This document shows positions 9,542 through 18,988 of a DNA stretch of 64,000 nucleotides, in pieces; within the stretch, counting starts at the first letter, position 1, and the number at the start of each line of letters is the position of its first letter. The translations under genes and the position numbers were made by a program. The stretch comes from Stutzerimonas stutzeri (GTDB lineage Bacteria; Pseudomonadota; Gammaproteobacteria; Pseudomonadales; Pseudomonadaceae), in the NCBI RefSeq assembly GCF_024448955.1, contig NZ_JAMOIH010000008.1, positions 124,001-188,000 on the forward strand. Direction: 5' to 3'. The notes under the pieces are model-generated. The model searched no databases. It saw nothing but the letters and a program-made list of their open reading frames with translations, and was not told where the DNA came from.

Positions 9542-10345
9542 CTATTGCCGCAGTGCTTTCATTGCTCTTGCCAAGCTGGCGCGTGACAGCTCGCCGAGAT
9601 GGCTGCCGGCTTGCCGACCGTCTGCGTCGTAGAACAGCGTGGTCGGCAATGCTCGCGAGCCGACGTGCTGTCCAAGGCGACCATCGCTGTCGACCAGCAT
9701 ATTGCGTAATCCAAGGTTGTGACTCTGTAGAAATTGCCTGATTTCGCCTTCACCTTCGCCCTGGTTGACGAAAAGGAAGACCAGCTCCTGGTTGTTCGCT
9801 TGCGCCTCGGCGAGTACCGGCATTTCACGGCGGCACGGCGGACACCAAGTGGCCCAAAGGTTGATGACCATCGGCTTGCCGCCGTAGTCGGCCAAGCTGA
9901 CCGACCTGCCGTCTATGTCGCGCAGGGCTATCTCAGGCAGACGCGTCCCTCGTTCCAAGGCGTGCCAGCCAAAGCTGGCGAAGGTCCAGCTGGCGAGTCC
10001 CACCATCAAGGCGAGGCCCAGTGGTTTGCGCAGTTCTCGGTCACGCCATATCAGCCAGCCACCGGCCAGCAATGCGGCTCCGATACCCGGCCAGGCAATG
10101 AAGCCGCCGTCGCGGATATCCAATACTCGCCACCAGGCGCCTGCAAAATCGTCGATGTAGACCGCTACGAAGGACAGGCGCGCGACCAGCACAGCCAGCA
10201 GCATAAGCCGAAATATCTGTTGCTCGGGGTTCCGTCCGTACGGTCGGCCCGCCCACCAGCCGGTCAGCGTCGCCAGTAACAAACAGCCGACCAATATCAG
10301 ATGGGGTATGCCGATCGTCAGCGGGCCTAGGCTCAGCGTGAGCAT
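9542..10345 (-). CDS. membrane-anchored TlpA-like thioredoxin with N-terminal multi-helix domain
   Basis: A 267-residue protein with two parts. Residues 1-130 contain about four hydrophobic helices resembling the prolipoprotein diacylglyceryl transferase fold (SLGPLTIGIPHLIL at the start), probably only an anchor. Residues 135-267 form a TlpA/DsbE-type thioredoxin domain with WATWCPPC (active Cys pair near 165-168) and the cis-Pro loop SRALPTT. The soluble domain should face the periplasm and act in thiol-disulfide exchange, perhaps as a reductase. It stands alone, with no cytochrome c maturation genes nearby, so its partner is unknown. Confidence 0.8.
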   Translation of the reverse strand: MLTLSLGPLTIGIPHLILVGCLLLATLTGWWAGRPYGRNPEQQIFRLMLLAVLVARLSFVAVYIDDFAGAWWRVLDIRDGGFIAWPGIGAALLAGGWLIWRDRELRKPLGLALMVGLASWTFASFGWHALERGTRLPEIALRDIDGRSVSLADYGGKPMVINLWATWCPPCRREMPVLAEAQANNQELVFLFVNQGEGEGEIRQFLQSHNLGLRNMLVDSDGRLGQHVGSRALPTTLFYDADGRQAGSHLGELSRASLARAMKALRQ

Positions 10346-10522
10346 TTTGTCTCGTTCCTTTGCGTTGATTGATTTCGAATAGGGGTCGCACTTTACCTGT
10401 CATGTCAGGCGGCTCTGTGTTCGACAGTCGCCGGATGTTGCAGAAAGACGTTTTCAGTCGGCGTGGCTCTGTGGTCGTAGCGATGCCATGCTAGAGGCCC
10501 GGCACTATCGTCCCGAGCCTGC

Positions 10523-10999
10523 ATGAACAAGACCGATCTCCAAGCACTTATCATCGAAAAGCTGCAAGCCGATCTGACTATTGCCAAGGACGCGCTGAAG
10601 GCTTCCCACGAGGCGGCGACGCATGCCGAGAGCAAGGCGGAAAACAAATACGACACTCGCGGACTCGAGGCTGCCTATCTTGCTGACGGACAGCGTCGCC
10701 GTGTGCATGAGATCGAGATAGCGCTGACCCGTTATCGCAATTTGCCGGTGCGCTCGCAGGTCGACGAGCGGATCACGCTCGGCGCGCTGGTTTCGCTGGA
10801 GCAGGCCGGTGTCGGGCGCTGGGTCTTCCTCGGCCCGGATGCCGCTGGGTTGCGAGTGGACGTCGCGGAAACAGCAGTGCTGGTCATTTCACCGCGATCG
10901 CCGCTGGGCCAAGCGTTGCTTGGGCGCTGCGATGGTGATGAGGTTGAAGTGCTCGTGGATGGGCGCCGCCAGCAATACGAAATCGTCGAGGTTCGTTAG
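10523..10999 (+). CDS. GreA/GreB-family transcription factor
   Basis: A 158-residue cytosolic protein with the two-part Gre layout: an N-terminal antiparallel coiled coil (about 1-75, rich in Ala, Glu and Lys) and a C-terminal FKBP-like domain (about 80-158; VDERITLGALVSL, then ISPRSPLGQALLGRCDGDEVEV, which matches the SPLGxALLGxxxGD block of GreA). Such proteins bind the RNA polymerase secondary channel. The coiled-coil tip does not show the usual acidic DE pair used for transcript cleavage, so it may regulate polymerase and not cleave. No operon partner is evident. Confidence 0.75.
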   Translation: MNKTDLQALIIEKLQADLTIAKDALKASHEAATHAESKAENKYDTRGLEAAYLADGQRRRVHEIEIALTRYRNLPVRSQVDERITLGALVSLEQAGVGRWVFLGPDAAGLRVDVAETAVLVISPRSPLGQALLGRCDGDEVEVLVDGRRQQYEIVEVR

Positions 11000-11216
11000 C
11001 GGACCATCGTCTGTCTCGTTGATAGCTGGCTTTTATAGATAGATCAAACCGTTAACTGCACTAGTTAAAGTAATTTATTCCATACTTATGGTCGCCACGT
11101 CATGGCCGTATAGCCGGTGATTGATGCCCCTCACTCCACCCGTTCTAAAAACCAACCGCAACCGCCTTCGACCTAGCCGTCAGTAAACCGTCTCTGCGCC
11201 CACGAACAGAAATAAT

Positions 11217-11245
11217 TTGACGCATCTGTCACCGCTGACTATCGT
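11217..11245 (+). promoter_or_regulatory. candidate sigma-70 promoter of the siderophore operon
   Basis: TTGACG at 11217-11222 and TATCGT at 11240-11245 with a 17-base spacer, about 50 bases before the entC start. The Fur-like box lies just downstream, a position suited to repression. Confidence 0.5.
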
Positions 11246-11253
11246 TGCCGCCG

Positions 11254-11272
11254 GCAAATGATAATCAATCCC
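11254..11272 (+). promoter_or_regulatory. Fur box before entC
   Basis: The core AATGATAATCA at 11257-11267 is identical to the centre of the 19-base Fur consensus, and 14 of 19 positions match overall. It overlaps the expected transcription start, so Fur-Fe(II) should repress the siderophore operon when iron is sufficient. Confidence 0.75.
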
Positions 11273-11295
11273 ATTATTGTTATGTGGAGGTGGTG

Positions 11296-12468
11296 GTGAA
11301 CGCATTGACTCGCGTCGCCTACGACGGACCAGGCGTGGGATATAAATTCCCGCCGTCGTATCGATTTTATTCACCAGCAGGGGGCATCGAAGCCAGCGGT
11401 TGTTTCAAGGCGATAGACACGCCGGCCGAGGGCGCGGGGCAGGGCCTGGAGCATGACGTTCAGCAAGCCTTCGCCGAGGCGCAGGCAGCCGGTTTGAATA
11501 ATCCTGTGCTGGTTGGCGTGATTCCCTTCGACAAGCAGCAGCCCTCCAGTCTGTTCATTCCACGACACGTTTCCCATCTGGCTCCCGCATCTCCTCCGAC
11601 CGCGATTTGCGGATTCGCCTGCGGCGCGGCGCGCCAATGCACCGAGCAGCCCGATCATGCAGGTTTCCAACAAGCCGTTACCCGCGCATTGGCAGCGCTG
11701 CGCAACGGTCGGTTGGACAAGGCGGTGCTGTCACGCCTGCTGCAGCTCGAGTTCGACGTACCACCCTGTGCTGCGACCATCTTTCAGGGGCTGCGCCAGC
11801 AGAATCCGGAAGCCTTCCATTTCTTCACCGATCTACCGGATGGCGGCGTTCTGATCGGCGCCAGCCCCGAGCTGCTGCTGCGCAAAACCGGTCAGCGCCT
11901 GGAGACCAACCCATTGGCCGGTTCCGCCAGGCGCTACGCCGATTCTGCAGCGGACGAACAGTCAGCGCGAAGCCTGCTCGATTCGGGCAAGGATCAGCAC
12001 GAGCATCGCCTGGTGATTCGAGACATGGCGCGCCAGCTGCGTCCGCTATGCCGCGACCTGCAGATTCCAGCGGCGCCTTCGTTGATGAGCACCGCCAAGC
12101 TATGGCACCTGTCGACGCGGATCGAGGGCGAGCTGGCCGCGCCAATATCGGCGCTGAGCCTGGCGTGCCAGCTGCACCCAACGCCGGCACTTTGCGGTTT
12201 TCCCACGGCGGCGGCCAAACAGTTGATTGCCGAACTGGAGCCGTTCGACCGCGGCGTGTTCGGCGGCATCGTCGGTTGGTGCGATTCCGTTGGTAACGGC
12301 GAATGGGCCGTGGTGATCCGCTGTGGCGTGATCGATGAACACAAGGTCCGGTTGTTCGCTGGTGCGGGGCTGGTCTCGGCGTCGTGCCCTGAATCCGAGT
12401 GGCGTGAGACGGGAACCAAGCTCGGCACCATGCTCGCCGCGTTCGGACTTGATCAGGAGGCGGTATGA
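11296..12468 (+). CDS. entC: isochorismate synthase (EntC/AmoC-like)
   Basis: Converts chorismate to isochorismate, the first step to 2,3-dihydroxybenzoate (DHB). The 390-residue product has the chorismate-binding family blocks: [55 protein letters not shown] and a C-terminal [11 protein letters not shown] 11296 is preferred as start because GGAGG lies five bases upstream and the ATG at 11245 is inside the promoter. It is the first gene of the siderophore operon and overlaps entE by four bases. In the amonabactin locus the equivalent gene is amoC. Confidence 0.92.
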   Translation: MNALTRVAYDGPGVGYKFPPSYRFYSPAGGIEASGCFKAIDTPAEGAGQGLEHDVQQAFAEAQAAGLNNPVLVGVIPFDKQQPSSLFIPRHVSHLAPASPPTAICGFACGAARQCTEQPDHAGFQQAVTRALAALRNGRLDKAVLSRLLQLEFDVPPCAATIFQGLRQQNPEAFHFFTDLPDGGVLIGASPELLLRKTGQRLETNPLAGSARRYADSAADEQSARSLLDSGKDQHEHRLVIRDMARQLRPLCRDLQIPAAPSLMSTAKLWHLSTRIEGELAAPISALSLACQLHPTPALCGFPTAAAKQLIAELEPFDRGVFGGIVGWCDSVGNGEWAVVIRCGVIDEHKVRLFAGAGLVSASCPESEWRETGTKLGTMLAAFGLDQEAV

Positions 12469-14090
12469 ACCTGGTTCCGTTCACCCGCTGGCCTGAAGCT
12501 TTCGCAGAGCGTTATCGCCGCGCCGGATATTGGCGGGGCGAGCCGCTGAGCCAGATGCTCACCGATCAGGCCAGCCTTCAGCCGAACGCCATTGCGGTGG
12601 TATCCGGTAGTCGAGCGTTTAGTTACGCCGAGCTGGACGAGATGTCGACTCACCTAGCCCAGCGCCTGGCCAACCGTGGTTTGGGGCATGGCGACTGCGC
12701 GCTGGTACAGCTTGGTAACCACGCCGAGCTGTACATCGTGTTCTTCGCGTTGATGAAGGCGGGCATCGCTCCGGTCAATGCATTGTTCAGCCACAACCGT
12801 CTGGAACTGGTCGCCTATGCCGCGCAGATTCGTCCGCGCCTGCTGGTTGCCAGTCGCGAGCATGCGCTGTTTACCGGCGATGCGTTTCTCGATGAGCTGG
12901 CCGAGCTGATCCCTGAGCTCGACACCGTCCTGCTGCACGACGACCCCCAGCCCGAACTGCGTCTGCAGAGTTGGCTCGAACCGGCAGCGACACAGCGCCC
13001 ATTCACTCCGACACCGGCCAGCGAAGTGGCTTTTTTCCAGCTATCAGGCGGCAGCACCGGCACACCGAAACTGATCCCGCGCACCCATGACGACTACCTC
13101 TATAGCGTCCGTCGCAGCAATGAACTCTGTGAGTTCGACCGCAATACCCGCTACCTCTGCGCGCTGCCTGCGGCGCACAACTTCCCGCTGAGCTCGCCCG
13201 GCGCGCTGGGTGTATTCCTCGCTGGTGGACGGGTGGTGCTCAGCGCGGACCCCAGCCCGGCCAGCTGCTTTCCGCTGATCGCGCAGCAACAGGTCAACGT
13301 CACTGCCCTGGTGCCGTCGGCCCTGTCGCTGTGGTTGCAAGCCGCGCCGGCACATCGGGACGAACTCGCTTCGCTGGAATTGTTGCAGGTCGGTGGCGCC
13401 AAGCTGCCGGAGTCGCTCGCTCGCCGCGTGCCGCAGGATCTCGGTTGTCGCTTGCAGCAGGTCTTCGGCATGGCCGAAGGGCTGGTCAACTACACCCGGC
13501 TGGACGACAACGACGAACGTGTCTACCTGACCCAGGGGCAGCCGATGAGCCCGGACGACGAGGTAAAAGTCGTCGACCGCGACGGCAATCCGGTGCCGAC
13601 CGGCGAGGTAGGTGCCCTGATGACCCGCGGGCCCTACACCATCCGCGGCTATTTCCAGAGCCCGGCATACAACGCCAGCGCCTTCGATGCCGAGGGCTTC
13701 TACCGCTCCGGCGATCTGGTCCGTCAGCGCGAGGATGGTTACCTGGTCGTCGTCGGGCGGATCAAGGATCAGATCAACCGCGGCGGCGAAAAGATCGCTG
13801 CCGAGGAAGTGGAAAACCTGCTGATGGCGCATCCCGCCGTCACTCAGGCAGCGCTGGTGTCGATGCCGGACGCGGCCATGGGCGAGAAGAGTTGCGCCTT
13901 TATCGTCAGCGCAGACCCCACGCTCAAAAGCATCGCGCTGCGCAAGTTTCTGCGCAGCCTCGGTCTGGCCGATTACAAGCTGCCGGACCGATTCGAGCAC
14001 CTCGACGTAATTCCCATGACGGCCGTAGGCAAGGTGGACAAGAACCGCCTGCGTCGCCGCATCGCTGAACAACTGACCGTTACCGAATAA
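12465..14090 (+). CDS. entE: 2,3-dihydroxybenzoate-AMP ligase (EntE/AmoE-like)
   Basis: Activates DHB with ATP and loads it onto the aryl carrier domain of EntB. The protein is 541 residues, the usual EntE length. Motifs are the P-loop-like [13 protein letters not shown] (about 193-205), [17 protein letters not shown] in the aryl-acid pocket region, YRSGDLVR, and [14 protein letters not shown] with a C-terminal TAVGKVDK lysine. It overlaps entC by ATGA and precedes entB by 11 bases, so translation is coupled along the DHB block. Equivalent to amoE. Confidence 0.93.
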   Translation: MNLVPFTRWPEAFAERYRRAGYWRGEPLSQMLTDQASLQPNAIAVVSGSRAFSYAELDEMSTHLAQRLANRGLGHGDCALVQLGNHAELYIVFFALMKAGIAPVNALFSHNRLELVAYAAQIRPRLLVASREHALFTGDAFLDELAELIPELDTVLLHDDPQPELRLQSWLEPAATQRPFTPTPASEVAFFQLSGGSTGTPKLIPRTHDDYLYSVRRSNELCEFDRNTRYLCALPAAHNFPLSSPGALGVFLAGGRVVLSADPSPASCFPLIAQQQVNVTALVPSALSLWLQAAPAHRDELASLELLQVGGAKLPESLARRVPQDLGCRLQQVFGMAEGLVNYTRLDDNDERVYLTQGQPMSPDDEVKVVDRDGNPVPTGEVGALMTRGPYTIRGYFQSPAYNASAFDAEGFYRSGDLVRQREDGYLVVVGRIKDQINRGGEKIAAEEVENLLMAHPAVTQAALVSMPDAAMGEKSCAFIVSADPTLKSIALRKFLRSLGLADYKLPDRFEHLDVIPMTAVGKVDKNRLRRRIAEQLTVTE

Positions 14091-14101
14091 GGACCCGTTT
14101 C

Positions 14102-14974
14102 ATGGCTATTCCCACCCTGACGCCCTACAGCCTGCCCAGCGACTGGGCCGCGAACAAAGTCCAGTGGTCGGTCGATCCTGATCGCGCGGTACTGCTGATC
14201 CATGACATGCAGGGCTATTTCTGCGACTTCTGGGGTGAAGACAGCGCCTTCATCGCCGCGCTGGTTGCACGCCTGGCGCAGGTACGCGAGTGCTGCAAAA
14301 CCTTGGGCATTCCGGTCGTCTACACCGCGCAGCCGGTCGAGCAGGCCGATGCGGATCGGGCACTGCTCACCGACATGTGGGGGCCTGGCATCACCCAGCA
14401 TCCCGAGCGTCAGGCCATCGTTGCCGGGCTGTCGCCGGCGGCCGCCGACACCGTGCTGACCAAGTGGCGCTACAGCGCTTTTCAGCGTTCGCCGTTGGAA
14501 CACATGATGGCCGAACTCGGCCGCAATCAGCTGATCATCGGCGGTATCTACGGGCATATCGGCTGCCTGATGACGGCCTGCGATGCCTTCATGCGGGACA
14601 TTCAGCCGTTCCTGCTGGCGGACGGCATCGCTGATTTCAGCCAGGCCGAACATCAAATGGCGCTGAACTACGTGGCCACGCGCTGCGGGCGGGTGATCCG
14701 CTGCCGTGACGTGCTCGACCTCGGCCAGCCACAGGTATCGCTGCCGACCCGTGAAGCACTCGAGGCGCGGTTGCTGGCGATGCTCGACGAGATGGACGAG
14801 CCGTTCGATCCCGATGAGAACCTGCTCGACTACGGCCTGGATTCGATCCAGATCATGTCGCTGCTCAGCGAATGGCGCGAGCAGGGCCTCGAACTCAGCT
14901 TCACCGACCTGGCGAAAACGCCGACGCTCAACTGCTGGTGGACGCTCATTCGTGAACACGGGGGTGCGCTATGA
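14102..14974 (+). CDS. entB: isochorismatase with aryl carrier domain (EntB/AmoB-like)
   Basis: Bifunctional, 290 residues. The N-terminal isochorismatase domain (about 15-205) hydrolyses isochorismate; visible blocks are [28 protein letters not shown] and the [13 protein letters not shown] substrate loop. The C-terminal aryl carrier domain (about 215-285) carries the phosphopantetheine site in [10 protein letters not shown], Ser near 247. DHB attached here is passed to the first NRPS. The stop overlaps the next start as ATGA. No phosphopantetheinyl transferase gene lies in the window, so that activation must come from elsewhere. Equivalent to amoB. Confidence 0.93.
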   Translation: MAIPTLTPYSLPSDWAANKVQWSVDPDRAVLLIHDMQGYFCDFWGEDSAFIAALVARLAQVRECCKTLGIPVVYTAQPVEQADADRALLTDMWGPGITQHPERQAIVAGLSPAAADTVLTKWRYSAFQRSPLEHMMAELGRNQLIIGGIYGHIGCLMTACDAFMRDIQPFLLADGIADFSQAEHQMALNYVATRCGRVIRCRDVLDLGQPQVSLPTREALEARLLAMLDEMDEPFDPDENLLDYGLDSIQIMSLLSEWREQGLELSFTDLAKTPTLNCWWTLIREHGGAL

Positions 14975-17900
14975 GACCGCTGGGTATCGCTCAGCAGGGG
15001 CTCTGGTACGCCTATCTGCTCAACGAAGACCGTGCCATGTTCAACACCGCCGAATGCATCGCCTTCGCCGGCAAGATCGATACAGCGGCATTGACCACAG
15101 CGGTGCAGCAGGCGGTGCGCGAATGCGAGGCGCTGTCCGGTCTGTTCGTTGCCGATGAAGAAACGGTGTTTTTCAAAGCGTGCGAATTACCGGTCGAGGT
15201 GCAGCGAGTCCAGGTGCCGGCGGGCGAGGAGGCCGAACGCTGGGTGCGCGATTGGGCCATGCGCGATATCCGCGTTGCAATGGATCTCGAATGCGAACTG
15301 CCGTGTCGCTTCGTACTGCTACACGCCGATGACGGGGATTTCCTTTATAGCTGCGTGCACCACATCGCCCTCGACGGTTATGGCACCAACCTGTTGTACC
15401 AGCGAATCGCCGAACTCTACGGCGCCGCGCTGAAAGCTGAAACCGCGCCTGCCAGCGGGTTCGGTCGTTACGACGAGGTGCTGCGGGAAGACGCCGAACG
15501 GGACGCCCAGGGCCGCACCGCCGCCGCGCGCGGATACTGGCTGGAAACATTGTCACGCATGCTGGAGCCTGTGAGTTTCAGTGAGCGCAGCGCGCCCATT
15601 TCCGCCACCTTCATTCGTCACGGCGCGGCGTTTCCTGCGCCGCTGTGGCAGGCCTTGAACGAGGTCGGCGACGCCCACGGCATCGGCTGGCCGGATTTGC
15701 TATTGGCCGGCGTCTCGGCCCAGCTGAGGCAGGTTAGCGGCAGCCGGGCGCAAGTGCTCGGGTTGATGGTGATGAACCGCATCGGCTCGGCGGCATTCAA
15801 TGTGCCCTGCATGCAGATGAATATCGCCCCGTTGTGCCTGGATTTGCCCGACGATGCCGATCTCATCAGCTGCGCCAAAGCCATCGGCAAGCTGCGCCGC
15901 AGCAGCCGCAAGCATCAGCATTACCGCTACGAATCGTTGCGGCGCGACCTCGGCCGTGTCGGTGGTGAGCAACGGTTGTTCGGCCCGCTGATCAACATCA
16001 TGCCGTTCGACCGGCCGCTGGCGTACGGCGCTTGCCCGGCCCGCACGTTGAACCTCAGCGCCGGTCCGGTCGAAGACCTCACCCTGGAAGTGCAAATCGG
16101 CGCAGACGGCATGCCGGTGCTCGATTACGACGCCAACCCGGCCTGCTACAGCCTGGAGCAGGTGTGTGGCCTGCAAGAAGAACTGTTCGGCCTGCTCGAA
16201 TGCTGGCTGGCCGCGCCGCAGCAGCCGCGCGACGTGTTGCTCGACGAACTCTATGCCGTGCGGCGCGCCTGGCAGCGGCTGAGCGCGCCGGCTGTTGGCA
16301 ACCTTGGGCAGCCGGGCAGTGTGCTGGATGCGATACGCCAGCAAGCGCACGCCCAGCCGGAACGTATCGCGCTGATCCAGCACGAACAGGCGCTGAGCTA
16401 CGGCGAGCTGCAAGCGCGTGCCGAACTGGTTGCTGCAGCATTGGTGGAGCTGGGCATTCAGCCGGGCGAGCGGATCGGGGTCATGCTGAGCCGGTCGCCG
16501 CAAGCGATTCTGGCGCAGCTCGGCGTGCTGCTGGCTGGAGCGGTATACGTGCCGCTCGATCCGGAGCAACCGGCGGATCGCCAACGGCTGATCTGCGCGA
16601 GCGCCAACCTTGCGTTGGTGATTACCGAGGCGGCCTACCGTCATCGACTTTCCGATATCCATTGCGGCCCGATCCAGTTGATCGGCCTGCTGACCTCGGC
16701 CAAGCGCGAGTACCGCCCCCGCGAAGGTGATGCAACCGGCTACCTGATGTTCACTTCCGGCTCCACCGGCACGCCGAAAGGTGTGGAAGTCAGTCATCGG
16801 GCACTGGCGCACTTCGCCGTGGCGGCGCAGCAGCGCTACGGGATCACAGCAGCTGACCGGGTGTTGCAGTTCGCGCCGTTCAACTTCGATGCCAGCATCG
16901 AGGAGGTCTTCGTCAGCCTGTCGGCCGGTGCGACACTGGTGTTGCGCACCGACGCGATGCTGCAATCGATGACTGCTTTCGTGGACGCGCTGGAGGCGCA
17001 GGCGATCACCGTCGTCGATTTGCCGACGGCCTTCTGGAACGAATGGGTCGTCGCGCTGCGCAGTGATCAGGCGCGGATTGCTGCGCAGCTCAAGACCGTG
17101 ATCATCGGTGGCGAAGCGGTTTATCCGGAGCAGCTAACCGCCTGGCAACGCATGAACCGGCCGGACGTGCGCCTGATCAATACCTACGGTCCGACCGAAA
17201 CCACCGTGGTCGCCACCACCTGCGATCTGCAGCGAATCGACCCCAACCGTGAACAGTTACCGATCGGTCGGCCGCTGGCTGGCGTCGAGGCGCTGATTCT
17301 CGATCGCGGCAATCGCCCCGCCCTGGAAGGCGAGCTGGTGCTGTTCGGCGCGCAGCTGGCCAACGGTTACCTCAACAGCGAGTCGCCGGCGTTTGCCCAT
17401 TTGCGCATCGGCGACGAGACGGCGCGGATCTACCGCACCGGTGACCGGGTGCGGCTGGTAGACGGTGAGCTGGTGTACCTCGGCCGGCTGGACAACGAAT
17501 TCAAGATCAGCGGCTACCGCATACAACCGGGCGAGGTCGAGGCCCGGCTGCTGGCGCTCGATGGCATCGACGAGGCCTGTGTGCTGGGCTTGGAGCTGGG
17601 CGCTGGAGTGCGCCGGTTGGTGGCCTTCGTCGCCGGCCCGCGTGGCGACGTTCGCGGCATCAAGCGTGAGCTGAGCGAAGTGTTGCCCGCCGCAATGATA
17701 CCCACGGACTACCGCCACTTTTCCGCCTTGCCGCGTACCGGCAGCAACAAGCTCGACCGCAAGCGCCTGCACCTGGAGTACCTGGGTGGCGCCCCGGAAC
17801 GCGCCTTGAGCGACGAGACCCAGTGCCGGGTCAGTGCCATCTGGCAGCAGATCCTCGGCGTCAGCGGCATCCAGCCCGAAGACAACTTCTTCGAACTCGG

Positions 17901-18066
17901 CGGCCAATCGCTCCAGACCATCCAGATCGTCAACCGTCTGGGTGCCGAATTCGGCGCTGCCGTGAAGGTTTCGGATGTCTTCGATCACCCGCAACTGGCG
18001 GACTTCTGCAGTTTCCTCGACAGCCGCGTACGGCAACGGGAAGAGCAGGTGGAAATGGTTTGGTAA
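14971..18066 (+). CDS. amoF: siderophore NRPS, C-A-T module (AmoF-like, Lys-type code)
   Basis: A 1031-residue single-module synthetase. Condensation domain about 1-430 with the active site HHIALDG (about 129-135), adenylation domain about 450-930 with [11 protein letters not shown] and [14 protein letters not shown], carrier domain about 950-1020 with GGQSLQ. There is no thioesterase, unlike EntF. The substrate-pocket residues aligned by eye are D-A-E-D-I-G-T-V-V-K, close to the Lys code of bacitracin synthetase, so a basic residue, probably Lys, is predicted. The first condensation domain should join DHB from EntB to this residue. Position matches amoF in the amonabactin order. Confidence 0.85.
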   Translation: MRPLGIAQQGLWYAYLLNEDRAMFNTAECIAFAGKIDTAALTTAVQQAVRECEALSGLFVADEETVFFKACELPVEVQRVQVPAGEEAERWVRDWAMRDIRVAMDLECELPCRFVLLHADDGDFLYSCVHHIALDGYGTNLLYQRIAELYGAALKAETAPASGFGRYDEVLREDAERDAQGRTAAARGYWLETLSRMLEPVSFSERSAPISATFIRHGAAFPAPLWQALNEVGDAHGIGWPDLLLAGVSAQLRQVSGSRAQVLGLMVMNRIGSAAFNVPCMQMNIAPLCLDLPDDADLISCAKAIGKLRRSSRKHQHYRYESLRRDLGRVGGEQRLFGPLINIMPFDRPLAYGACPARTLNLSAGPVEDLTLEVQIGADGMPVLDYDANPACYSLEQVCGLQEELFGLLECWLAAPQQPRDVLLDELYAVRRAWQRLSAPAVGNLGQPGSVLDAIRQQAHAQPERIALIQHEQALSYGELQARAELVAAALVELGIQPGERIGVMLSRSPQAILAQLGVLLAGAVYVPLDPEQPADRQRLICASANLALVITEAAYRHRLSDIHCGPIQLIGLLTSAKREYRPREGDATGYLMFTSGSTGTPKGVEVSHRALAHFAVAAQQRYGITAADRVLQFAPFNFDASIEEVFVSLSAGATLVLRTDAMLQSMTAFVDALEAQAITVVDLPTAFWNEWVVALRSDQARIAAQLKTVIIGGEAVYPEQLTAWQRMNRPDVRLINTYGPTETTVVATTCDLQRIDPNREQLPIGRPLAGVEALILDRGNRPALEGELVLFGAQLANGYLNSESPAFAHLRIGDETARIYRTGDRVRLVDGELVYLGRLDNEFKISGYRIQPGEVEARLLALDGIDEACVLGLELGAGVRRLVAFVAGPRGDVRGIKRELSEVLPAAMIPTDYRHFSALPRTGSNKLDRKRLHLEYLGGAPERALSDETQCRVSAIWQQILGVSGIQPEDNFFELGGQSLQTIQIVNRLGAEFGAAVKVSDVFDHPQLADFCSFLDSRVRQREEQVEMVW

Positions 18067-18076
18067 GGGGCAGCAG

Positions 18077-18835
18077 ATGAACGATCAGATGGATTTCACT
18101 GGCAAAAGCGTCTGGGTTACTGGCGCCGGGCAGGGCATTGGCCGCGCTGTCGCCGAGGGCTTTGCTCGGCTGGGCGCGCAGGTCACAGGCTTCGATCGCG
18201 CCTTTGCGGAGCGCGATTACGGCTTCATGCCTTATGTACTCGACGTCGGCGATGTTCACGCCGTGCAGCAAGCTTGTAGCGAACTGCTCGGCACGCAGCA
18301 GACAGTCGATGTGTTCGCCAGCGTCGCCGGTATCTTGCGGCTCGCGCCCATTGAGGAACTGACCTCGGCCGACTGGGATGCGTCGATGCAGGTAAACGTT
18401 TCCGGTCCCTTTTATCTGCTGCGCGAGCTGATCCCACGCTTCAAGGCACAAGGCGGCGGGGCGGTGGTTGCCGTGAGCAGTAACGCGACTCACGTCCCGC
18501 GCATGCAGATGGCTGCGTACAGCGCCTCCAAGGCTGCGCTGTCCAGCTTGATCCGTACTGCCGGCCTGGAGCTAGCCGAGCATGGCGTGCGCTGCAATCT
18601 GGTGTCGCCAGGCTCCACCGATACGGCCATGCAGCGCGGCATGTGGCACAGCGAGGATGCCCGCGAGCGCACCATTGCCGGCTTTCCGGAGCAGTACAAG
18701 CTGGGCATCCCGTTGCGGAAGATCGCCGCGCCCGAGGAAGTGGCCAGTACGGTGCTGTTCCTCGCATCGGAGCTGGCCAGCCACATCACCCTGCAGGACA
18801 TCGTCGTCGATGGCGGCGCCACCCTGGCGGCTTGA
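18077..18835 (+). CDS. entA: 2,3-dihydro-2,3-dihydroxybenzoate dehydrogenase (EntA/AmoA-like)
   Basis: Last enzyme of DHB synthesis, an NAD-dependent SDR of 252 residues. It has the cofactor loop VTGAGQGIG (about 14-22), the Ser in VAVSSNATHVPR, the catalytic YSASK (about 146-150), and an EntA-type tail ending ITLQDIVVDGGATLAA. ATG 18077 gives the usual EntA N-terminus and lies ten bases after the amoF stop; the longer frame upstream overlaps amoF and is not supported. Placement between the two NRPS genes is unusual for enterobactin but is the amonabactin arrangement. Confidence 0.93.
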   Translation: MNDQMDFTGKSVWVTGAGQGIGRAVAEGFARLGAQVTGFDRAFAERDYGFMPYVLDVGDVHAVQQACSELLGTQQTVDVFASVAGILRLAPIEELTSADWDASMQVNVSGPFYLLRELIPRFKAQGGGAVVAVSSNATHVPRMQMAAYSASKAALSSLIRTAGLELAEHGVRCNLVSPGSTDTAMQRGMWHSEDARERTIAGFPEQYKLGIPLRKIAAPEEVASTVLFLASELASHITLQDIVVDGGATLAA

Positions 18836-18843
18836 AAAACTTG

Positions 18844-18968
18844 TTCAACGTCTCGCGAGCTAGAGGCCTGCAAGGCGAAAACAGGCGAGGGCGCGCAGTT
18901 TACGAGCGGTAAATGAGCACCCGAGTCTGTTTTCAACGCAGCAGGCCCGACGCGCAGCAGACGTTGAA
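18844..18968. repeat. 125-base palindromic intergenic element (MITE-like)
   Basis: Bounded by perfect ten-base inverted repeats TTCAACGTCT (18844-18853) and AGACGTTGAA (18959-18968). Nested inside are more matched pairs, GGCCTGC/GCAGGCC and GAAAACAG/CTGTTTTC, and a central GTTTAC/GTAAAT. Most of the element can therefore fold back on itself. It fills the gap between entA and amoG and leaves the amoG ribosome-binding site (GAGAGG) outside. It resembles non-autonomous intergenic repeats of pseudomonads. I see no second copy in the window. Confidence 0.65.
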
Positions 18969-18988
18969 TAGATTTTGAGAGGTAGCAG

